Source: an uncultured Ruaniaceae bacterium
Lineage (GTDB): Bacteria > Actinomycetota > Actinomycetes > Actinomycetales > Beutenbergiaceae
DNA length: 11,238 nt
Reading direction: 5' to 3'
Assembly (NCBI GenBank): GCA_938004115.1
Contig: CALKWS010000093.1
Coordinates: forward strand, 1 to 11,238
Of the stretch, positions 1 to 5,075 are shown piece after piece (within the stretch, counting starts at the first letter, position 1; the number at the start of each line of letters is the position of its first letter). The position numbers and the translations under genes are program-made. The notes below the pieces were generated by a model. That model had not been told where the DNA came from. It did not search any database and saw only the letters and a list, made by a program, of their open reading frames with translations.

Positions 1-13
1 GGGGGCGTGCGAA

Positions 14-32
14 CGTGCCGGTAGCGGGCACG
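14..32 (-). terminator. Weak hairpin downstream of csoR
   Basis: Inverted repeat CGTGCC (14-19) and GGCACG (27-32) with a 7-base loop, 28 bases past the csoR stop codon on the minus strand. There is no T-run, so it is at best a weak intrinsic terminator. I see nothing else in bases 1-59. Confidence 0.25.
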
Positions 33-59
33 ACGCCGATAGTCAGGAACCCGCCGGCG

Positions 60-434
60 TCAGGAGCGAACCAGGCGGGTGATGGCGGCGGTCGCCTCGG
101 CCACCTTGGCCCGGCCCTCTTCCGGTGAGGACCTGGCGGCGTCCACGACGCAGTGATCCAGGTGGTCCTCCAGCAGTCCCAGACCGACGGCCTGCAACGC
201 CTTGGTCACCGCGGAGATCTGCGTCAGCACGTCGATGCAGTAGGTGTCCGACTCCACCATCCGGGCGATGCCGCGCACCTGGCCCTCCACCCGGCGTAGC
301 CGCTTGAGGTAGGCGTCCTTGTCCGCGGTGTACCCGTGCGGGCCGTCCGGATGTGGCGGTGTCGTGGCGGGCCCCTCGTCGGCAGTCCCGGCGCCGGTGG
401 AGGTGACCGTCTCCACGGCCGCGTTGGTGCTCAT
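60..434 (-). CDS. csoR: CsoR-family copper-sensing repressor
   Basis: A 124-aa protein of the CsoR/RcnR (DUF156) family, all-helical repressors that leave DNA when they bind metal. Residues 1-38 are a Thr/Ala/Pro-rich tail. The family core begins near Lys39 with the motif YLKRLRRVEGQVRGI. The metal ligands are visible: Cys66 (in DTYCIDVL), His91 and Cys95 (in EDHLDHC). Their spacing of 25 and 4 residues equals that of Cys36-His61-Cys65 in Mycobacterium tuberculosis CsoR, which indicates Cu(I) rather than nickel or formaldehyde sensing. The ATG at 434 is preceded by AAGGGA about ten bases upstream, and the open frame continuing further upstream lacks family similarity. A CsoR-type operator lies 31 bases upstream of the start, so autoregulation is likely. 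No copper chaperone or CopA ATPase is visible in the window; one could lie to the left. Confidence 0.93.
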   Translation of the reverse strand: MSTNAAVETVTSTGAGTADEGPATTPPHPDGPHGYTADKDAYLKRLRRVEGQVRGIARMVESDTYCIDVLTQISAVTKALQAVGLGLLEDHLDHCVVDAARSSPEEGRAKVAEATAAITRLVRS

Positions 435-464
435 CGTCGGTTGTCCCTTCGGCACTCGATGTGC

Positions 465-481
465 ATACCCCCACAGGGTAT
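465..481. promoter_or_regulatory. CsoR-type operator between csoR and DUF2330 gene
   Basis: ATACCC (465-470) and GGGTAT (476-481) form a perfect 6-bp inverted repeat around a CCACA spacer. The TACCC(C)-N-GGGTA shape and G/C-run half-sites match operators described for CsoR proteins in Streptomyces, Bacillus and Mycobacterium. On the minus strand the hexamer TACCCT (475-480) fits an actinobacterial -10 (TANNNT), so a bound repressor would cover the csoR promoter. The site is 31 bases from the csoR start and 115 bases from the divergent DUF2330 start. Confidence 0.75.
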
Positions 482-490
482 CACGCGTGA
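481..490. repeat. Perfect 10-bp palindrome TCACGCGTGA
   Basis: TCACGCGTGA is its own reverse complement and shares base 481 with the CsoR operator. It could be a second regulator site in the divergent promoter region, or a chance GC-rich palindrome. I do not recognise its binding protein. Confidence 0.4.
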
Positions 491-583
491 TGTCGCTCAC
501 GCGGTCGGCAACGGATTGGTCACGATCGCCCGTTGGGCATATCAATCGGGTCTCGAGCCCGGTCCCGGGGCCTGGCGACGGCA

Positions 584-589
584 TAGCGT
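584..589 (+). promoter_or_regulatory. Possible -10 box for a leaderless DUF2330 transcript
   Basis: TAGCGT fits the actinobacterial -10 consensus TANNNT and ends seven bases before the ATG at 597. That spacing would put the transcription start on or next to the start codon. No AGGAG-like sequence precedes the ATG, which also fits leaderless expression. No convincing -35 is visible. A second candidate pair, TTGGTC (516-521) and TATCAA (540-545) with 18-base spacing, lies further upstream. Confidence 0.35.
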
Positions 590-596
590 TGCCTGC

Positions 597-1709
597 ATGC
601 CCCAGGCCCTGGCACCCGTCCGTCGCGCGCTCGCGCTGGCCGTGACGGCCCTGCTGGTGGCGCTCGCGGTGATCGTCGTGCCGCCTCCGGCGCAGGCATG
701 CGGCTGCGGTGGTTTCGTCACGGACGGCGACTCCCACGTCAGGGTTCAGCAGGAGGCCGCGGCGATCAGTTGGGACGGGCGGACCGAACGTATCGTGATG
801 TCCCTGTCGGCTCTGTCCGGCGCCGGCGACGCAGGCCTGCTCGTTCCCACTCCCGCCCCGGCGAGCGTGGACCTCGCCGAGCCCGAGGTCTTCGACGAAC
901 TCGAGGAGTTGATCGCCCCGGAGGTGCAGGTGGAGTACCACTGGTGGCCGCGGGGCGACGACGCGCTCTCCGGCGCCGTCGACGGTTCCGGAGAGGTACA
1001 GGTGCTGGAGCAGGTGGATCTGGGTCCGGTCGAGGCGAGCGTGCTCAATGCCGCCGAACCCGACGCCCTGGCCGCCTGGCTGGACGACCACGGGTACGTC
1101 ATGGACGACGAGCTGGCCAGCGCCGTCAGTCCCTACGTCACCGAGGGTTGGTACTACGTGGCCGTCCGGCTGACCTCCGCAGGGCAACTCACCGGCACGC
1201 TACCGCCGCTGGACATCTCGTTCGAATCCTCCGCGGTGGTGTACCCGATGCGGATGTCCGCGGCGGCGACCGGTGCCCAGCAGATCCGCACCTACGTCTT
1301 CGCCGACCAACGGATGACCCGCGCCGACAGCACCGCCTCGGGCACCGAGGTGGACCTGCGGTACGCCGGCAGGCCGGACGCGGAGGAGGTCACCAACCCC
1401 ACCGTGCGGCAGATGCTCGACGACGGCCCGTACCTGACCGTGATGGACCAGACCTTCCACAGCCCCGGCACCCAGATCGTCTCCGACTTCGTGTTCGAGC
1501 GGTCCCGCAACGGCGGTGACTACCGGGAGGTGGTCGTGGAGGACCGGCTGGTGACCATCGCCGGACTTCCGGCCGGACCCACCGTGCTGGTGCTGGGGGT
1601 GCTGGCGGCAGGTCTGGGTGCCGCAGTACTGGCCTGGCGCCGCAACGCGCGGGCGCAGGCGGGGCTCGGCCGGCCGCAGGTGGACGAACCGGTCGCCGTC
1701 AAGTCCTGA
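597..1709 (+). CDS. DUF2330-family surface protein
   Basis: A 370-aa protein of unknown function that I assign to DUF2330. Residues 1-34 form a signal peptide: Arg9-Arg10, a hydrophobic stretch 11-28, then PPPAQA before Cys35. Cleavage after Ala34 would leave a mature end beginning C-G-C-G-G-F, a CxC motif typical of the family's Cys/Gly-rich N-terminus. This is not a good lipobox. The body shows family-like blocks, including a PxDAxLxAWLxDHGY-type segment and the run ISFESSAVVYPMRMS. A C-terminal hydrophobic helix of about 20 residues beginning near TVLVLGVLA is followed by WRRNAR, so the protein is probably anchored with its body outside. The ATG at 597 places the signal peptide at the start; the frame stays open further upstream without plausible protein sequence. 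It is divergent from csoR. A copper role is inferred from the CxC motif and the shared operator region, not shown. Confidence 0.82.
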   Translation: MPQALAPVRRALALAVTALLVALAVIVVPPPAQACGCGGFVTDGDSHVRVQQEAAAISWDGRTERIVMSLSALSGAGDAGLLVPTPAPASVDLAEPEVFDELEELIAPEVQVEYHWWPRGDDALSGAVDGSGEVQVLEQVDLGPVEASVLNAAEPDALAAWLDDHGYVMDDELASAVSPYVTEGWYYVAVRLTSAGQLTGTLPPLDISFESSAVVYPMRMSAAATGAQQIRTYVFADQRMTRADSTASGTEVDLRYAGRPDAEEVTNPTVRQMLDDGPYLTVMDQTFHSPGTQIVSDFVFERSRNGGDYREVVVEDRLVTIAGLPAGPTVLVLGVLAAGLGAAVLAWRRNARAQAGLGRPQVDEPVAVKS

Positions 1710-1728
1710 TCCGCCTGCGGCGATCAGG
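1705..1728. terminator. Bidirectional terminator-like palindrome between convergent genes
   Basis: CCTGATC (1705-1711) and GATCAGG (1722-1728) form a perfect 7-bp stem around a 10-base loop. The stop codon of the DUF2330 gene (1707-1709) lies in one arm and that of purB (1724-1726, reverse strand) lies symmetrically in the other. The position between convergent genes suggests a shared terminator, although neither side has a T-run. Confidence 0.5.
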
Positions 1729-3163
1729 GCAGATGCTGTACCAGTTGCGCCGACAACCCCGTGTAGTTCGCCGGGGTCAGCGCCAGCAAGCGTTCCTCCA
1801 CGTCAGCCGGAAGCCCCAGGTTCGCGATGAACCCGCGCATCGCCTCGGCGTCCACGCGTCGGCCCCGGGTGAGGTCCTTGAGCCGCTCATACGGGTCGGC
1901 CATCCCCTCCGCACCGGCCACGGCGGCGGCCCGCATCGCCGACTGTACCGCCTCGCCGAGCACCTCCCAGTTGGCGTCCAGGTCCGCGGCCATCGTCCCG
2001 GCGGAGATGTCCAGGCCCGCCAGGCCCCGGCGGACGTTGTCCAGGGCGAGCAGGGAGTGGCCCAGACCCACCCCGATGTTGCGTTGCGTGGTGGAGTCGG
2101 TCAGATCGCGCTGCAGCCGGGAGGTGACCAACGTGGCGGCGAGGCTGTCCAGCACCGCACAGGAGATCTCCAGGTTCGCCTCGGCGTTCTCGAACCGGAT
2201 CGGATTCACCTTGTGCGGCATGGTGGAGGATCCGGTGGACCCCTGGGCGGACAACCTCTGGGTGAAGTAGCCCAGGGAGATATACGTCCACACGTCGGTG
2301 GCGAGGTTGTGCAGCACCCGGTTGAACCGGGCGACGTCGGCGTACAACTCGGCCTGCCAGTCGTGGCTCTCGATCTGGGTGGTGAGCGGGTTCCACGTGA
2401 GGCCCAGGTGTTCCACGAACGTGCGGGCCACGTGCTGCCAGTCCGTTCCCGGCACCGAGATCACGTGGGCGCCGTAGGTGCCGGTCGCGCCGTTGATCTT
2501 CCCCAGGTACTCGGCCGCCTCGATACGGGCCAGCTGCCGCCGCAGCCGGTGGGCCAACACGGCCAGTTCCTTGCCCATGGTCACCGGCGTGGCCGCCTGG
2601 CCGTGCGTGCGCGCCAGCATCGGTACCTCGGCGAACTGCCGGGCCATCCCCGCCAGGTCCTCGATCACCTCACGGGCGGCCGGCAACCACACCTGCCTCA
2701 TCGCCGACTGCACCGTGAGCCCGTAAGCGAGGTTGTTGATGTCCTCGCTGGTGCAGAAGATGTGCACGATCTCGCTGCTCTGCGGCAGGACGGTCTCGCC
2801 GAGGTGGTCCGGCGCCGCGGCCAGGCGGCGTTTCAGGAAGTACTCCACCGCCTTGACGTCGTGACGGGTCTCGGCCTCGATCTCGGCGAGCTCGGCGATC
2901 TGCTCCGGCCCGAAGTCCCGGGCGATCCGGCGCAGGTAGGCGACCTCGGCGTCGCTGAGCGTGGGCGCCCCGGGCAGCGCTCCGATGCTCGTCAGGTGGA
3001 TCAGCCACTCCACCTCCACGTGCACCCGGGCACGGTTCAACGCGGCCTCGGACAGATGGTCCACCAACGGTGCGGTGATCGGCCGGTACCGCCCGTCGAG
3101 CGGGCCCAGAGCGATCAGCGGGTCGGTATCAGCCAGGCGCACGGAGAAGTCCATGGTCTCCAT
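1724..3163 (-). CDS. purB: Adenylosuccinate lyase
   Basis: A 479-aa cytosolic enzyme of the fumarase/aspartase superfamily. It releases fumarate from SAICAR and from adenylosuccinate, two steps of purine synthesis. It resembles the Escherichia coli PurB type throughout: PLDGRYRP near residue 21, HDVKAVEYFLK at 101-111, CTSEDINNL at 137-145, RTHGQAATP at 185-193 with the active-site His187, and the signature GSSTMPHKVNP at 311-321, which carries the catalytic serine on a mobile loop. LTRGRRVDAE and LTPANYTGL near the end are also conserved, and the length is normal. Two in-frame ATGs are possible, at 3163 (GGTGGG three bases upstream) and at 3154 (GGAG three bases upstream); I chose the longer form. 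It lies downstream of the kinase gene on the same strand, with a 98-base gap containing a hairpin, so it probably has its own promoter. Confidence 0.96.
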   Translation of the reverse strand: METMDFSVRLADTDPLIALGPLDGRYRPITAPLVDHLSEAALNRARVHVEVEWLIHLTSIGALPGAPTLSDAEVAYLRRIARDFGPEQIAELAEIEAETRHDVKAVEYFLKRRLAAAPDHLGETVLPQSSEIVHIFCTSEDINNLAYGLTVQSAMRQVWLPAAREVIEDLAGMARQFAEVPMLARTHGQAATPVTMGKELAVLAHRLRRQLARIEAAEYLGKINGATGTYGAHVISVPGTDWQHVARTFVEHLGLTWNPLTTQIESHDWQAELYADVARFNRVLHNLATDVWTYISLGYFTQRLSAQGSTGSSTMPHKVNPIRFENAEANLEISCAVLDSLAATLVTSRLQRDLTDSTTQRNIGVGLGHSLLALDNVRRGLAGLDISAGTMAADLDANWEVLGEAVQSAMRAAAVAGAEGMADPYERLKDLTRGRRVDAEAMRGFIANLGLPADVEERLLALTPANYTGLSAQLVQHLP

Positions 3164-3206
3164 CTTCCCACCGTCCCGCTACGTGCCCGACCGGGACGGG
3201 GAGGAG

Positions 3207-3229
3207 CCCCGCAGCGCCGAGTTGCGGGG
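3207..3229 (-). terminator. Hairpin after the kinase gene
   Basis: CCCCGCA (3207-3213) and TGCGGGG (3223-3229) form a perfect 7-bp stem around a 9-base loop, about 33 bases past the kinase stop codon and 43 bases before purB on the minus strand. It may end the phosphatase-kinase transcript. There is no T-run. Confidence 0.45.
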
Positions 3230-3261
3230 GCCCTAGGAGATCGACGACGGCGCGCGGAGGC

Positions 3262-4041
3262 TCACGCGTACGGCCGTGCGGCGGCCACGGCGGCATCGGC
3301 GTAGGACCCCCCGAACAGCACGGTGTGCACCAGCAGCGGGTTGATCTGGTGCAGGTCGATCCGCTCCTGCCACCCGCCGGCGAGAACGGATACCTCCTGG
3401 TAACCGCGCAGCACCTCGGCAAGGTGCTGCTGCCCGAACAGGTGCAGCATCGCCAGGTCGGTTTCGGCGTGCCCGCCGTGGGCGGTCGGATCGATGAGCA
3501 CCGCCTCGCTGTCGGCGCCGGCATCCCAGAGCACGTTGCCGTTCCACAAGTCACCGTGCAGCCGCGCCACGCCGTCGACCGCCGAGGGCTGGTCATGGTC
3601 CAACTCGCCGTCGATAAGGCGCTGCGCGACCCGCTCGATGGTGCGCGCCCCGGCCGGGCCGATCCGGTGCTGATCGACGGCGGTGCGCAGGAACGGCAGC
3701 ACCCGATGGGTGGCGTAGAACTCCCCCCAGCCGAGGCGTTCAGCGGCGGCGGGCTCCGGCGGCAACGGCGCCTGTCCCATGTACCCGGGCGTGTGCCCGG
3801 GGATGAATCCGAAGTACTCCGCCCCCGCGGCGTGCGTGCGCGCCAGCGCCGCTCCGAACCCGCGGGCGGCCTCCGGGGTGGGGGAGGTCGATCTGACGAG
3901 TTCCAGTTCCAGCCGGCCGGGCGCCACCCGCGTCACCTGAGCCGTGCGGACGCCATCGGGTACGGCGCTCAACCACCGCAACCCGTCGGCTTCGAACTGC
4001 GCGGCCTCCGGCGCCGGGAACCGTGTCTTGACCCACGTCAC
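3262..4041 (-). CDS. Fructosamine/ketoamine kinase family protein
   Basis: A 259-aa protein of the fructosamine-3-kinase (FN3K) family. These ATP-dependent kinases phosphorylate sugars attached to protein amino groups, after which the adduct breaks down and frees the amine; bacterial members often prefer ribulosamines or erythrulosamines. The catalytic loop is HGDLWNGN (162-169), with Asp164 as base and Asn169 as a metal ligand. The metal-binding aspartate is in LIDPTAHGG (Asp184), where protein kinases have DFG. The end, HTVLFGGSYADAA, is also family-like, and the length is normal. The GTG start at 4041 gives the expected N-terminus VTWVKTRFPAPEAAQFEADG. The frame is open far upstream, but there it overlaps the phosphatase gene in another frame. 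No strong ribosome binding site is visible, and translation may be coupled to the phosphatase gene, which ends 14 bases upstream. The true sugar substrate cannot be read from the sequence. Confidence 0.88.
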   Translation of the reverse strand: MTWVKTRFPAPEAAQFEADGLRWLSAVPDGVRTAQVTRVAPGRLELELVRSTSPTPEAARGFGAALARTHAAGAEYFGFIPGHTPGYMGQAPLPPEPAAAERLGWGEFYATHRVLPFLRTAVDQHRIGPAGARTIERVAQRLIDGELDHDQPSAVDGVARLHGDLWNGNVLWDAGADSEAVLIDPTAHGGHAETDLAMLHLFGQQHLAEVLRGYQEVSVLAGGWQERIDLHQINPLLVHTVLFGGSYADAAVAAARPYA

Positions 4042-4055
4042 CTGCAGAACCGCCG

Positions 4056-4550
4056 TCAGGACAACTGGCCGCGGACGTAGTCCACCACGCCGGGTACCGC
4101 GGCAGCCACAGCCTCGTACGTGAGGGTGAAGTCCCGGTCGTCGCCGTAGTACGGGTCCGGGAGGTTCAGGTCGCCCTGCGCCGCGCTCTCCGGGTCGAAA
4201 CTGAGCAGCAGGTGGACCTTGGCCACGAGGTCGTCGGTGCGCGCCAACGTGCGGAGTTCGCGGTAGTGGCCCTCGTCGGCGGCGAGGACCAGGTCGGAGT
4301 CGGCGAACGACTCGGCGACGAACTGCCGTGCACTGTGGGTGGGGAAGACGTGGCCGGCGTTCGTCAGCACGGCGCGTGCGCGGTGGTCCATATCGGACCC
4401 GATATGCCACTCGCCCGTTCCGGCCGAGTCCACTCGGACCCGGTCCTCCATCCCCGCCTCCTCGAAGGCCTCCCGCAGGAGGACTTCGGCGATGGGGGAG
4501 CGACAGATGTTCCCGGTGCACACCACGGTCACGGTATAGGGGTCGGTCAT
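4056..4550 (-). CDS. Low-molecular-weight protein tyrosine phosphatase
   Basis: A 164-aa cytosolic phosphatase of the LMW-PTP family, closest in feel to actinobacterial PtpA. The P-loop is CTGNICRS (11-18), with nucleophile Cys11 and Arg17. The general acid Asp132 is in LPDPYYGD, and the conserved segments VDSAGTGEWHIG (40-51) and SFDPES are present. The ATG at 4550 starts the protein about ten residues before the active-site cysteine, as in relatives. A longer start at 4625 would add 25 unrelated residues and run into a palindrome. GGGG lies just upstream, and CACAAT nearby could be a poor -10 of a leaderless transcript. It lies 14 bases upstream of the kinase gene, so the two are probably co-transcribed. 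The human homologue LMW-PTP-A has been reported to act on protein-bound ribulosamine 5-phosphate, so this enzyme may serve deglycation rather than, or as well as, phosphotyrosine signalling. Confidence 0.93.
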   Translation of the reverse strand: MTDPYTVTVVCTGNICRSPIAEVLLREAFEEAGMEDRVRVDSAGTGEWHIGSDMDHRARAVLTNAGHVFPTHSARQFVAESFADSDLVLAADEGHYRELRTLARTDDLVAKVHLLLSFDPESAAQGDLNLPDPYYGDDRDFTLTYEAVAAAVPGVVDYVRGQLS

Positions 4551-4618
4551 GGCCCCATTGTGGCGATTTCTTCCCCACCGTGCACCCATCCGCCCCGTGG
4601 ATCCACAGCCAGGGGAAA

Positions 4619-4658
4619 CGTTCATCCGGTAGTGCCGGCAGCGCGCCTACCGTGAACG
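4619..4658. repeat. Split inverted repeat in the phosphatase/WXG divergent region
   Basis: The left arm is CGTTCA (4619-4624), two unpaired bases, then CGGTAG (4627-4632). The right arm is CTACCG (4647-4652) directly followed by TGAACG (4653-4658). All twelve positions pair, with a 2-base bulge and a 14-base loop that itself contains the palindrome TGCCGGCA (4633-4640). It may be an operator or an RNA structure for the WXG gene; the binding factor is unknown. Confidence 0.5.
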
Positions 4659-4676
4659 CCACGCCCCCGTCGAGGA

Positions 4677-4696
4677 GGCAGGGCCCACTCCCTGCC
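4677..4696 (+). promoter_or_regulatory. Leader hairpin upstream of the WXG-like gene
   Basis: GGCAGGG (4677-4683) and CCCTGCC (4690-4696) form a perfect 7-bp stem with a 6-base loop, about 50 bases before the WXG-like start codon. An AGGAGG sequence (4673-4678) overlaps the left arm but has no usable start codon behind it. It could be an RNA structure in the 5' leader or a dyad operator. Confidence 0.45.
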
Positions 4697-4746
4697 AGGG
4701 ACGCGAGGACAGGCGGGGCCGTACCGGACGAACCCCAAGGAGAGAC

Positions 4747-5010
4747 ATGCCGATACCCGCCCCCGTGCCCGCTGCCTCGTGGCTGTTGCGGACCGCGGCC
4801 CAGCACGCCGACCAGGCCCACGCGGCGCTGAGCGCCGCCGACGCCGACCAGTGGCGCGGCGTGGCTGCGGTGACGTATCGGAACCGGCTCAGCGGGATGC
4901 GCTGGGCGGCCGTGGCGCTCGCCGAGGATCTTCGGGAGGCGGAACGAGCCGCCCGGCACCACGAGCGGGAGGTCGAGACGGTCCGGGCCCAGTGGGAGGA
5001 CGTCCGGTGA
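4747..5010 (+). CDS. Small WXG100-like helical protein
   Basis: An 87-aa protein without a signal peptide, predicted as a helical hairpin. Residues 10-33 are an Ala-rich helix, Trp36-Arg37-Gly38 is a WxG turn (in DADQWRGVAA), and residues 40-85 form a long charged helix. This layout and length match WXG100 (EsxA/EsxB-like) proteins, which are exported as dimers by type VII secretion systems. The usual C-terminal YxxxD/E signal is absent here; a YxxxE occurs in the partner protein downstream. The start is secure: AAGGAGAG (4737-4744) sits just before the ATG. Its stop codon overlaps the next small frame as GTGA. I infer that it pairs with the N-terminal domain of the hydrolase encoded downstream. 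It is too divergent for me to name a subfamily, and it could be another kind of helical hairpin protein. Confidence 0.72.
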   Translation: MPIPAPVPAASWLLRTAAQHADQAHAALSAADADQWRGVAAVTYRNRLSGMRWAAVALAEDLREAERAARHHEREVETVRAQWEDVR

Positions 5011-5075
5011 ACGGCCGGTCCCGCACGTTCCGGTACCTGCGGCCGACGGGGCCGGAACGGGTCGTGGTGCGGTGA
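5007..5075 (+). CDS. Possible 22-aa micro-ORF bridging two genes
   Basis: A GTG start at 5007 overlaps the stop codon of the WXG-like gene (GTGA, 5007-5010). Its TGA (5073-5075) overlaps the GTG of the hydrolase gene in the same way (GTGA, 5072-5075). The peptide would begin MNGRSRTFRYLRP and has six arginines in 22 residues. I recognise no domain. It could be a real peptide, a device that carries ribosomes from the first gene to the hydrolase gene, or chance in GC-rich DNA, especially if the hydrolase starts later. Confidence 0.35.
   Translation: MNGRSRTFRYLRPTGPERVVVR

Noticed and set aside
528..538. GCCC-GTT-GGGC mini-hairpin in the csoR/DUF2330 intergenic region
   Set aside because: A 4-bp stem is too short to stand out in DNA of this base composition.
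1733..3304. A 523-codon open frame on the plus strand opposite purB
   Set aside because: It is antisense to an unmistakable purB. Its product is Arg/Gly/His/Val-rich with no motifs, as expected when GC-rich codons are read on the wrong strand.
4551..4625. N-terminal extension of the phosphatase by 25 residues from an ATG at 4625
   Set aside because: The added residues do not resemble the family, the active-site cysteine would sit too far in, and the start codon overlaps the 4619-4658 inverted repeat.
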